A program made the translations under genes and the position numbers. A stretch of 64,000 nucleotides of DNA from a bacterium (lineage in GTDB: Bacteria; Bacteroidota; Ignavibacteria; Kapaibacteriales; UBA7675), in assembly GCA_030430495.1 (NCBI GenBank), contig JAUIKM010000005.1, forward strand, positions 150,670-214,669, in the 5' to 3' direction. Position 1 is the first letter of the stretch. The number at the start of each line of letters is the position of its first letter. A model generated the notes under the pieces. The model worked only from the letters and a program-made list of their open reading frames with translations. It did not search any database and was not told the DNA's origin. Positions 57,275-64,000 of this stretch are shown piece after piece.

Positions 57275-57998
57275 GCCATGGCCTCAATGATTAGTAGATG
57301 TTGTTCTGGTTCGGTACTTGATGCAAAACCCGACAGCCGGCCCGGCTCAGTGGACACGTGCCGGCATTCCTGAACCGCGGGCCGCGCCGTCGGGATTGCA
57401 TGCTGCGAAAGTAGGCTTGCACACCGGTCCGCCGCCTACGACAATTGCACGACAAGGGCGGTAGAATCACTGTAATGGCCTGATTTATATGCACTTGGGC
57501 TTGTAGTGGCTGAGCTCTTCGCCCCATTTCATGTGGCTTGCTGTCCAGAGCTCTTCGCCCCATTTCATGTGGCTTGTTTTTTTCTCTTGTTTGTCAGCGT
57601 ACTGCAGGTGGCGGGTCTTCGGCCTCGTGCAAAGTTCAACGGAAGTTGGGCGCAATGCTTATAAAACATCTGCTGTAATCACAGATTATTCGGAATCTGT
57701 GTATGCCCTGCGGATCAGTACTGTACAAATGGCGCTGTCAATATTTCGCGGTATCAACTCATGCCCTGTATGCACCATCTGTTGCAACGGATGGGGAGAA
57801 ATCAGTCCGGGCCAGGGATACGCATGAATGGATTACAACCGGGCGGGCCGCTGATTGTCGGTTTAACGATTGCGGCGCGTCAGTTGCGCCGAAGATATTT
57901 CTGGTCCGGGTCTCGTGATTTTTGTATTATCGCGATTCATTGATGGCTGTATAAAGCAGAAAAATTGATAGACTTTCTGTTTGTTGAGGAAGGCTGTA
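57275..57998. other. Intergenic with subgroup-1 repeats
   Basis: The 724-bp gap contains two tandem partial copies of the subgroup-1 element (57512-57598) and the promoter region of the giant T9SS gene. No credible gene was seen. Confidence 0.45.
57512..57598 (-). repeat. Dispersed element, subgroup 1, tandem copies
   Basis: GAGCTCTTCGCCCCATTTCA followed by TGTGGCTTG occurs twice (57512-57540 and 57549-57577). Only the second copy continues into the T-run and TTGTTTGTCAGCG end. Confidence 0.75.
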
Positions 57999-58187
57999 AT
58001 GCACCGGACTAAACGCGCATCGGCCTGCGTTAAGTGCGTGGCCGGTCTCCCCGGTTTCTGGCGTCAAGCGGAGGTTGGAATCCCACAGCCGGGCAGATCA
58101 TCGCTTGCGTCGGCTTGCGCTGACATACGATCAACGACGCACTCACCGGCAACCATCGAACGCCAACCCGACGAACGGAACAGTTGA
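57999..58187 (+). CDS. Small ORF ending inside the left inverted repeat
   Basis: A 62-codon frame begins at an ATG preceded by GAGGAAGG at 5-nt spacing, a very good ribosome site. Its sequence matches no known family, and its TGA stop lies inside the left 20-bp inverted repeat (58183-58202). It might be a leader peptide whose transcript continues into the gene at 58203, or simply a chance frame. Confidence 0.3.
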   Translation: MHRTKRASACVKCVAGLPGFWRQAEVGIPQPGRSSLASACADIRSTTHSPATIERQPDERNS

Positions 58188-58202
58188 TAACTAGGAATTA
58201 TC
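58183..58202 (+). repeat. Left inverted repeat, Xer-core-like site
   Basis: GTTGATAACTAGGAATTATC occurs exactly, in reverse complement, at 60415-60434. It contains GATAA and TTATC arms around a 7-bp asymmetric spacer (CTAGGAA), the layout of tyrosine-recombinase core sites such as dif (ATAA-N6-TTAT). It abuts the GTG start at 58203 and supplies that gene's ribosome site (AGGA). Confidence 0.85.
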
Positions 58203-59417
58203 GTGCAAAAGAGCTTTGACGTTGTAATTCTCGGCGCCGGTATTTCAGGACTGTTGCTCGCAAGTGAGTTGAGTAAAAACAATAGTGTGTTGGTGATTGA
58301 ACAACGAGTCGAGATACCAACCAGCTCGTATTGGTTGACGCCATCTTCAAGCCTGAAATTTGCACCTCATCTCAGGCAGTGTATTGATGGTTTTCACGAG
58401 AACATGGAGTTCATTGCATTTGATGATTCGGAATTTTCTCTGAAGGGAGAGTATGCAGTCTGGAACACTGAAAAAACGGTTAAGGTACTGTCTGATGTCG
58501 TCAAAAACAATGGCGGTGTCATTTCTCTGGACGATTCGTTCTTTAGTTTGAAATACACTACAAATCGCATTTGCATTAAAACATCGCAGGCCGACTATCT
58601 TGCCAGACTGTCAATAGATTGCATGGGGTATTCATCACCAATTGTTCACGCGAAGGGCATTGTCAAGATTTACGGGTACTACATTCTGCATGGAATGTTA
58701 ATGGAAATGAGCAAGGTTCTCAACCCGGTTGGCCTGCATAATGTGATGTTGCAGCGTGAGCCGTCTTTTCTGGAGGTCTTTCCTCTTAATCGGGACCGAG
58801 CTTATGTGACAGTCATTAAACCCTTGAGTTCACTAACGGAGAAGTCCAACATACAGCGGGACTTTAAGTTCATCACCAGAGACACCAGATACAAAGATGT
58901 TTTAAAGGTGATCCCGGCCGGATCAGAGAAAGGCAGGAATGTGGAATCCAGTCATTTTGTAGGCGGAGTTGTTCCTGTCGGCAGACTGCAGAAAACGGCA
59001 TTGGATCGGATATTTTTTTACGGATTGTCCGCCCAGGTAAACCCGGCCGCATCGGCGACGGCGCTTACGAGAATCCTTGAGAATTATGTGGGCGTTGCCG
59101 CAAGGATACAGCATCAGCTCGACTGCAACAAACTTCAATCGCATGACTTAAAGCCTTGCCTGCTTGCTCATTTGAACGGTTTCAATCGCAGCTTTCAGTT
59201 GAGTTTGTTTAAGGATATCCTGCACTGGAACTCTGACGATTTTCGGCTATTGATCGAATGGATGAATGAGCTGGACGGGCAAATAGTGCACGACATGATT
59301 TTTTCGCAGCTCAGAGTGCGCGATCTGCCAATTCTCAAAAGTCTCAAATTTGCACTTTATCGCAGGAATTTCCTTTTGCTTAAACCTGTACTGACCGGAC
59401 TATTGAAACAATTTTGA
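58203..59417 (+). CDS. FAD-dependent oxidoreductase (lycopene-cyclase-like fold)
   Basis: The 404-residue protein opens FDVVILGAGISGLLLASELS, a dinucleotide-binding Rossmann motif (GAGISG at 11-16), with LVIEQRVE as the acidic strand end. Near FFYGLSAQVNPAASATALTR it has a second FAD-contact region as in lycopene cyclases and flavin halogenases. The substrate is unknown. The start is GTG, six bases after AGGA in the left inverted repeat. It converges on the membrane-protein gene with an 18-bp overlap. The segment is visibly more AT-rich than its surroundings. Confidence 0.75.
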   Translation: MQKSFDVVILGAGISGLLLASELSKNNSVLVIEQRVEIPTSSYWLTPSSSLKFAPHLRQCIDGFHENMEFIAFDDSEFSLKGEYAVWNTEKTVKVLSDVVKNNGGVISLDDSFFSLKYTTNRICIKTSQADYLARLSIDCMGYSSPIVHAKGIVKIYGYYILHGMLMEMSKVLNPVGLHNVMLQREPSFLEVFPLNRDRAYVTVIKPLSSLTEKSNIQRDFKFITRDTRYKDVLKVIPAGSEKGRNVESSHFVGGVVPVGRLQKTALDRIFFYGLSAQVNPAASATALTRILENYVGVAARIQHQLDCNKLQSHDLKPCLLAHLNGFNRSFQLSLFKDILHWNSDDFRLLIEWMNELDGQIVHDMIFSQLRVRDLPILKSLKFALYRRNFLLLKPVLTGLLKQF

Positions 59418-60404
59418 TACGGAATCCAGAAAATTCTTGACGACTGGATCCTGATTCCACAGGAACTGCACAACAATCACAATCGAAAGCAGCAAAGATG
59501 GTGCGTCCTTCAGCCCGAATACCGGGAACCGCGTTCGATCGGCAAACAGCTTTTCCTTGAGTTCAAGGTAGAGTTTCTCGTTCTCAAGTACTTCACGATC
59601 TGTAGCATTCTGATCATGTGCCTTCTGTAGCTTGGTCTTGAATGACTCCAGCTTCAGTGATATATCTTTGTCTCTGACCTTCTGCAGCACATAGCGAGGA
59701 TAAAAACTATAAAAGAACACGAGCGGTAAGAAGACAATTAGTGGATAAAACAAAAACTCCCGTGAAAGAAAAGAGTCAAAAGTGAAGTCCGCTGTCAGCG
59801 TTCCCCTGAATGAGAAGTACAGAGCCAGCAACCCGCCAATCGACGAAATAACAAAGTACGTGTTAAACGTATCCAGGTGCAGCGGACTAATGTCGGTTTT
59901 TATACTTAGATAGTCGATGTTCTGTTCCAACTGTAAGAACATGCGACTCAGCAAGATATAGTTCACAAATATTGCCGATCCCACAAAGTGAATGCTCATG
60001 GTGCAGACGGCAAGATACACGTGCGCAAGTCCGTCGTAGGGAAAACCACATCCCCACAAAGTCAATGCGCCGATCAACGCCAATGGGATGCTCCTATATG
60101 CCGTGGTTTTGAGTGATGAGATGTGTTTGAACACATAACCGATATTGTACCGGCTGTCAGAGGAGATTTCAACGATGTTCGTGAACATGCTGAAAACGGA
60201 GTTGCCGTGCCTGACCACAAATGCCAGCAGACCATAACTGAAACCGCCTACAACCAAGCCGTTAAACTTGAACAACCAGGAATGCACGAACTGTACGGCA
60301 ACTTCAGGAGACTGAAAGATGTAAACGGCAGCGTAACCTATTCCGCACGCGATGATGCTTAGCAGCGACCAAAGTAAAACGTACTTGAAATAATTGATGA
60401 GCAT
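59400..60404 (-). CDS. Polytopic membrane protein, unknown
   Basis: The 334-residue protein has about six or seven predicted membrane segments (near 8-30, 45-65, 105-120, 130-155, 185-205, 215-240 and 303-320). A charged, probably cytoplasmic coiled region (about 243-295, LKLESFKTKLQKAHD) interrupts them. No family was recognised. The ATG at 60404 lies 11 bp inside the right inverted repeat. AGGA in that repeat is 16 bases away, further than for the opposing gene, so translation may be weak or coupled to the recombinase message. Confidence 0.7.
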   Translation of the reverse strand: MLINYFKYVLLWSLLSIIACGIGYAAVYIFQSPEVAVQFVHSWLFKFNGLVVGGFSYGLLAFVVRHGNSVFSMFTNIVEISSDSRYNIGYVFKHISSLKTTAYRSIPLALIGALTLWGCGFPYDGLAHVYLAVCTMSIHFVGSAIFVNYILLSRMFLQLEQNIDYLSIKTDISPLHLDTFNTYFVISSIGGLLALYFSFRGTLTADFTFDSFLSREFLFYPLIVFLPLVFFYSFYPRYVLQKVRDKDISLKLESFKTKLQKAHDQNATDREVLENEKLYLELKEKLFADRTRFPVFGLKDAPSLLLSIVIVVQFLWNQDPVVKNFLDSVSKLFQ

Positions 60405-60414
60405 GGCGCGTACA

Positions 60415-60434
60415 GATAATTCCTAGTTATCAAC
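60415..60434 (-). repeat. Right inverted repeat, Xer-core-like site
   Basis: Exact reverse complement of 58183-58202. On the minus strand it encodes the last three codons and stop of the recombinase gene (V-D-N-stop = GTTGATAACTAG) and runs 8 bp beyond. Confidence 0.85.
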
Positions 60435-61370
60435 CATCGGCACCTCCTCTTTCCGCGGATGAAACTCCCTGATTACTCTTCCATGCGCCTCTTCATTGAC
60501 TTTGACGTAAATCTGCGTAGTTGAAATCGAACTGTGGCCCAGGAAAAACTGGATATAGCGCGTGTCGACGCCGTTTTCCAGCAGAATTGTTGCAATTGAG
60601 TGGCGCATTACATGCGGCGTCACGTTGTTGCCGATTTTCACCTCCTTACAACATCTCCGGAGGGTGTTGCGGATCGATTGTTCGCTCAGGCGAACTCCCC
60701 GGCTGTTAACAAAAAAATAGGGACAGTCACGATGATGTCTGCGGCGAAGCGTTTGATACTCGATCAGAACATTGCGCGTGATGCCTTCGCATATCGGAAT
60801 AATGCGCTCGCGATTGCCCTTGCCGCGTATTTTCAGTCGTCCCAGCGCCGGATCAATGTTGGCCGACTCCAGGTGCGACAGCTCCGACACGCGCATGCCG
60901 CTTGCGAATAATAATTCCAGGACTGCCGTATCGCGCAGCAGGCGCGGATATCCGAGACTACTGATCTCTCGCGCTGTTTCCTTGGACCGATGCAGGTGAT
61001 TCAAGAGTTTCTCAATTTGCTGCAGCGGTAAGGTCTTGGGCAGGTTCTGCGGCTCCTTAATCTTCAGTCGCATTTTATGGAAGGGGTTAAGCGCCACTAC
61101 ATCTTCAAACTCGAGAAAGTTAAATAATGCCTTCAGGCAGGCGATTTTGCGCTTGACGGTCTTTGCTTTGTGCTTCTCGAGTTGAGTTCGAACCAATTCC
61201 CTTAGTACTGTCTTGTCGATTGCTCTGATGTCATCTGGTGAATTTTGACTGATACAGAACTCGCGAAATTGGTTCAGGTCGATAGCATAGGCCTTGAGTG
61301 TCTTCTCGCTCAGGTTCTTTTCGTATTTGCAGTGAAAGAGAAAGGCGTCGATAGCTAGCTGCAGTGTCAT
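60423..61370 (-). CDS. Xer-like tyrosine recombinase
   Basis: The 315-residue protein has an N-terminal SAM-like core-binding domain (1-95) and a catalytic domain with all six residues: Arg160 (ASGMRVSELS), Lys184 (IRGKGNRERI), His253 and Arg256 (TPHVMRHSIAT), His279 (FLGHSSIST) and Tyr288 (TQIYVKVN). It resembles XerC/XerD in length and motifs. Its stop lies within a 20-bp site repeated in inverted orientation 2.2 kb away, so inversion of the intervening DNA is a likely activity. The ATG at 61370 follows GGAAATTAC. It could instead be the housekeeping Xer protein. Confidence 0.9.
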   Translation of the reverse strand: MTLQLAIDAFLFHCKYEKNLSEKTLKAYAIDLNQFREFCISQNSPDDIRAIDKTVLRELVRTQLEKHKAKTVKRKIACLKALFNFLEFEDVVALNPFHKMRLKIKEPQNLPKTLPLQQIEKLLNHLHRSKETAREISSLGYPRLLRDTAVLELLFASGMRVSELSHLESANIDPALGRLKIRGKGNRERIIPICEGITRNVLIEYQTLRRRHHRDCPYFFVNSRGVRLSEQSIRNTLRRCCKEVKIGNNVTPHVMRHSIATILLENGVDTRYIQFFLGHSSISTTQIYVKVNEEAHGRVIREFHPRKEEVPMVDN

Positions 61371-61955
61371 GTAATTTCCGCTCCGCGATGTTGATTTTCG
61401 CATTCAAAAAGCGGGAATCTACATGCAAAGAAGCTTAACCTGGCTTAGGCACATACTTACACTGATAAGCCGGAGAGCATCGAACTTGAAATTATCTTGT
61501 TTTGGTCGCCGAATGCTTCAGGCAACGCATCTGCGTGTTGGCAGGAATTCTACTCCAGATGCCCGCTCACCACGATTCTGGGACCGCTTACCCACGTTCT
61601 GAACCCGCTCAGTTTTTTAGCCATGGAAATTGTTGACAGGCTGTGCAATCTGCATTTCGGCGCGCGCGGACCGGTCGCGGGCGTCGTTGGGAGATCACTG
61701 GTTCATGGCATGCTGAACGAGCCCGCGTCAAAGCGGGTAAGGGAAGCTATATTGGTGGGTATCGTTTTGGAGGTGGTGTGTGCCGGGGTGGGTCCTGATC
61801 ACGCAGGAGAACATTCTTCTCCGCACAACTTCAAACTCGAAACTCGTTCGCCGCACGAAACCGCAATTCGATTTCTCATCCCAAATTTCTCAAATCTGTC
61901 ATCGTTGCCGAAAACCGTATCTTCCCGCTCTTTCCATGTTCATGGGAGCCGGGCC
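61371..61955. other. Intergenic with direct repeat
   Basis: The 585-bp gap contains the first copy of a direct repeat (61605-61703) and the presumed promoters of the divergent recombinase and sigma-factor genes. An open frame runs through it into the sigma factor, but its composition is not protein-like. Confidence 0.5.
61605..61703 (+). repeat. Direct repeat, left copy
   Basis: CCGCTCAGTTTTTTAGCCAT ... TGCATTTCGGCGCGCGC ... ACCGGTCGCGGGCGTCGT ... TCACTGGTT. It aligns along its whole length with 63903-63998 at roughly 85% identity by eye. Confidence 0.8.
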
Positions 61956-63218
61956 GTGGATATCCATTCTGAAATAGCCAATATCTACAAGTCCCTCTCC
62001 GGGCGCGTTCTGGCCACGCTCCTGCGCCTGCTGGGCGATCACGACCTGGCCGAAGAAGCGCTGCAGGAAGCATTCGCTGCCGCCCTCGAAACCTGGCCGC
62101 GCGAAGGCCTGCCGCATAATCCCGCCGCATGGCTTGTCTCCGCCGGCCGCTTTCGCATAATCGACTCCATGCGGCGCGACTCGCGCAGGCGCGAGCTGTT
62201 GCGGGATCACGTCGACGCGACAGATTTACACGCAGCGCGACAACCGGAGTGGGACGACAGCATCGCCGTCGACGATCGACTGCGCCTGATTTTTTTCTGC
62301 TGTCATCCGCTGCTGCCCGCCGATGCGCGGATCGCCCTGGCGCTGCGCGACGTCTGCGGAATGCGGACCGACGAGATTGCGCGCGCCTACCTGATTGGAC
62401 CGGAGACAATCAAAAAGCGGATTGCCAGAGCCAAAGCACTGTTCAGGCAGAAAAACATTCCCTATGAGGTGCCGTCGGCAGCGGAGATCGGTGCGCGACT
62501 CAACACGGTCCTGCACGTCGTGTATCTGATATTTAACGAAGGCTACGCCGCCGCCGCGGGAGCGGATCGCATTCGACGCGACTTAACAGATGAGGCGATC
62601 TTCCTTGCGCGAACATTGACGGAATTGACACAAGCTCCCGAAAGTCTCGGACTGCTCGCCCTGCTATTGCTGCAGGAAGCCCGTCGTGCGTCGCGCACGG
62701 ATGTTAATGGCGAAATAGTTGCGCTCGAAGATCAGGATCGTTCACTCTGGGATCGGAACCTGATCAGGGAAGGCGTTGACTTGATTCAACGCGCGATAAT
62801 GTTCGGTCGCATCGGTCCATACACCTTGCAGGCAGCGATTGCTTCCGTGCACGCACAGGCGGACTCTGTCGCGAGCACGCAGTGGGATTTGATCGTCGAT
62901 TATTACGACATGCTTTTGCAGTTAAACAAGTCTCCTGTTGTTGAACTGAATCGCGCCATTGCCGTGTCCATGTTGAACGGTCCTGCCGCCGGCCTGGAAC
63001 TGCTGGAAACATTGTTGAATTCCGGCGAGCTGCATTCCTACCATCTGCTGTTTGCCGCCAAAGCCGATTTTCTGTTTAAGCTCGGTCGCTTTCCGGAAGC
63101 CGCAGCCGCCTGCTCAAAGGCCATTGAACTGGTTGAACAGGACGCCGAGCGCCGCTACTTGCAGCGTCGCCTGCGGGAAATTCACAAAAAATTGCGGGGC
63201 AATGTCCCCGCAGACTGA
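61956..63218 (+). CDS. ECF-type sigma factor (DUF6596 group)
   Basis: The 420-residue protein begins VDIHSEIANIYKSLSGRVLATLLRLLGD. Sigma region 2 (LAEEALQEAFAAALETWPREG), region 4 HTH (GMRTDEIARAYLIGPETIKKRIARAKALF) and a long C-terminal TPR-like DUF6596 domain (about 190-415, VVYLIFNEGYAAAAGADRIRRDL) follow. These factors are typically encoded next to YCII-domain proteins, as here. The GTG at 61956, with GGGAG upstream, gives the normal family length; an open frame back to 61497 includes a repeat and was rejected. Targets are unknown. Confidence 0.88.
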   Translation: MDIHSEIANIYKSLSGRVLATLLRLLGDHDLAEEALQEAFAAALETWPREGLPHNPAAWLVSAGRFRIIDSMRRDSRRRELLRDHVDATDLHAARQPEWDDSIAVDDRLRLIFFCCHPLLPADARIALALRDVCGMRTDEIARAYLIGPETIKKRIARAKALFRQKNIPYEVPSAAEIGARLNTVLHVVYLIFNEGYAAAAGADRIRRDLTDEAIFLARTLTELTQAPESLGLLALLLLQEARRASRTDVNGEIVALEDQDRSLWDRNLIREGVDLIQRAIMFGRIGPYTLQAAIASVHAQADSVASTQWDLIVDYYDMLLQLNKSPVVELNRAIAVSMLNGPAAGLELLETLLNSGELHSYHLLFAAKADFLFKLGRFPEAAAACSKAIELVEQDAERRYLQRRLREIHKKLRGNVPAD

Positions 63219-63294
63219 TCCCGTTCGACTACTGTATAAATACATGGAATCGGGAAGCCGTCCGGCTCCCCAGGACACAACAGGGAATCGTACT

Positions 63295-63651
63295 ATGCAG
63301 TTTTTTGTGTACTTCACAATCGGCGAAAACGACAAAATGAATCCGCCAACGCCGGAAGGCATGGCCCGCATGGGCAAGTTCATGGAAGAATCGTTTGCTT
63401 CCGGCAAGATCGTTGCCACCGGGCAGTTGCCGCGCCGGACCACGCATGTCACGCTTGACAAGGGCGAGTATTCCGTCTCCGACGGACCGTTTATTGAGGG
63501 CAAGGACATGATTCCCGGCTTCACGATTATCAGCGTCGACTCCAAACAGGAAGCGGTCGAATGGGTTAAACAATTGCGCGCCTGCATGGGCGACGGCGTC
63601 ATGAAAATGGCGCAGCTCTCCGCCACCGGAGTTGAGGATCTCCGCCCCTGA
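63295..63651 (+). CDS. YCII-related (DGPF-type) protein
   Basis: The 118-residue protein has the YCII/DGPF signature: MQFFVYFTIGEND, a helix around GMARMGKFMEES, YSVSDGPFIEGKDMIPGF and a closing helix EWVKQLRACMGDG. It has a ferredoxin-like alpha/beta fold and lies 76 bp after the ECF sigma factor, the usual pairing for this family. The pair may act in sensing or control, but no mechanism is established. The ATG at 63295 follows AGGGAA. Confidence 0.9.
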   Translation: MQFFVYFTIGENDKMNPPTPEGMARMGKFMEESFASGKIVATGQLPRRTTHVTLDKGEYSVSDGPFIEGKDMIPGFTIISVDSKQEAVEWVKQLRACMGDGVMKMAQLSATGVEDLRP

Positions 63652-63902
63652 TCCTTCCTCAGCAAACCTCAGCCTGGAGCCTGTCGGACCTTTTGCGCGT
63701 TTGTGTGTAGTTCCGGCGGGCTTCATTAGCTGTCTGCTCCAGATCTGGCGATGCACTTTCTCACATCCGCTTCCAGAGCTTGCAAAGGCCATTTTGTTTG
63801 TCATGCAGGCAGAATGCCGAAGTTTTTCAACAGCTGCAGACCGCCGATGACATTCGGCGACCGCTTGCAGCGAAGAATCGACCGTTCAACCACGCCCTGT
63901 GG
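63652..63902. other. Intergenic
   Basis: It holds a reversed CAAACAAAA-type stretch (about 63770-63805, TTTGTTTGTCATGCAGGC). No gene was seen. Confidence 0.4.
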
Positions 63903-63998
63903 CCGCTCAGTTTTTCAGCCATTGAAAGTGTCGGCAGTCTGCGTAATGTGCATTCGGCGCGCGCAGACCGGTTGCGGGCGTCGTGGAGGTCACTGGTT
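63903..63998 (+). repeat. Direct repeat, right copy
   Basis: CCGCTCAGTTTTTCAGCCAT ... GTGCATTCGGCGCGCGC ... ACCGGTTGCGGGCGTCGT ... TCACTGGTT. It matches 61605-61703 in the same orientation and may extend past the window end. Confidence 0.8.
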
Positions 63999-64000
63999 GA

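Noticed and set aside
58183..61370. Integron (integrase plus attI/cassette array)
   Set aside because: The two sites are inverted rather than direct, lack attC-like foldable arms, and only one segment is present; an invertible segment explains the layout better.
61497..61955. N-terminal extension of the sigma factor
   Set aside because: It runs through a direct repeat and is not protein-like; the GTG at 61956 with a ribosome site gives the family's normal length.
1..64000. CRISPR arrays, tRNA and rRNA genes
   Set aside because: No regularly spaced repeats and no tRNA T-arm/acceptor combinations were found; the repeats present are dispersed, not arrayed.

Overview
The window reads as chromosomal DNA of a GC-rich, Gram-negative member of the Bacteroidota/Chlorobiota/Ignavibacteriota (FCB) assemblage. 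Two secreted proteins (19703-20230 and 52232-57274) end in type IX secretion (T9SS) sorting domains. There are OprP-like porins, an OmpH/Skp-type chaperone, a chaperone-usher pilus and N-terminal regulator motifs typical of this group. Many starts have strong AGGAGG-type Shine-Dalgarno sites and the GC content is high by eye, which fits a Chlorobi/Ignavibacteria/Kapabacteria-like lineage better than a classical Bacteroides-type genome. No rRNA, tRNA or CRISPR array was seen.

Layout. 0-11.2 kb: a cytoplasmic beta-propeller protein, an OmpH/Skp homologue, a cyclase-family hydrolase, an RlaP-like nucleotidyltransferase, then a RimK glutamate-ligase cluster (RimB-like retropepsin, AstE-like zinc hydrolase, RimK), a decayed TPR-regulator gene and two RhiA-like genes, the second one broken. 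11.5-18.6 kb: one minus-strand operon of five tightly packed genes (class III aminotransferase, nitrilase, VOC protein, 913-residue Orn/Lys/Arg-decarboxylase-fold enzyme, ATP-grasp ligase) closed by a clear terminator; its chemistry suggests an uncharacterised amine or amino-acid pathway. 19.7-29 kb: envelope genes: a T9SS cargo, a lipoprotein, a tandem pair of unknown membrane-anchored paralogues, and two paralogous porins on either side of an exported beta-carbonic anhydrase. 29-37.5 kb: a chaperone-usher pilus operon and a CheY-like gene, divergent from a sensor kinase/NtrC-type sigma-54 activator pair; a sigma-54-like promoter lies in the divergent gap. 38.7-41 kb: three tandem genes for secreted proteins with 20 conserved cysteines, each built from two internal repeats. 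42-51 kb: scattered single genes (DinB, YiiX-like peptidase, two methyltransferases, 3-methyladenine glycosylase, TPR-LuxR regulator). 52-57 kb: a 1680-residue T9SS adhesin-like protein. 58.2-61.4 kb: the most striking locus, a tyrosine recombinase next to a 2.2-kb segment bounded by exact 20-bp inverted repeats that look like Xer core sites and enclose two convergent genes, i.e. a candidate invertible switch. 61.6-64 kb: an ECF sigma factor/YCII protein pair between about 100-bp direct repeats.

The intergenic regions are long and rich in dispersed short elements of at least two families. The word TGTTTAA (often extended to GTGTTTAAC) is far more frequent on both strands, in and between genes, than base composition predicts. 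All counts and alignments here were done by eye.
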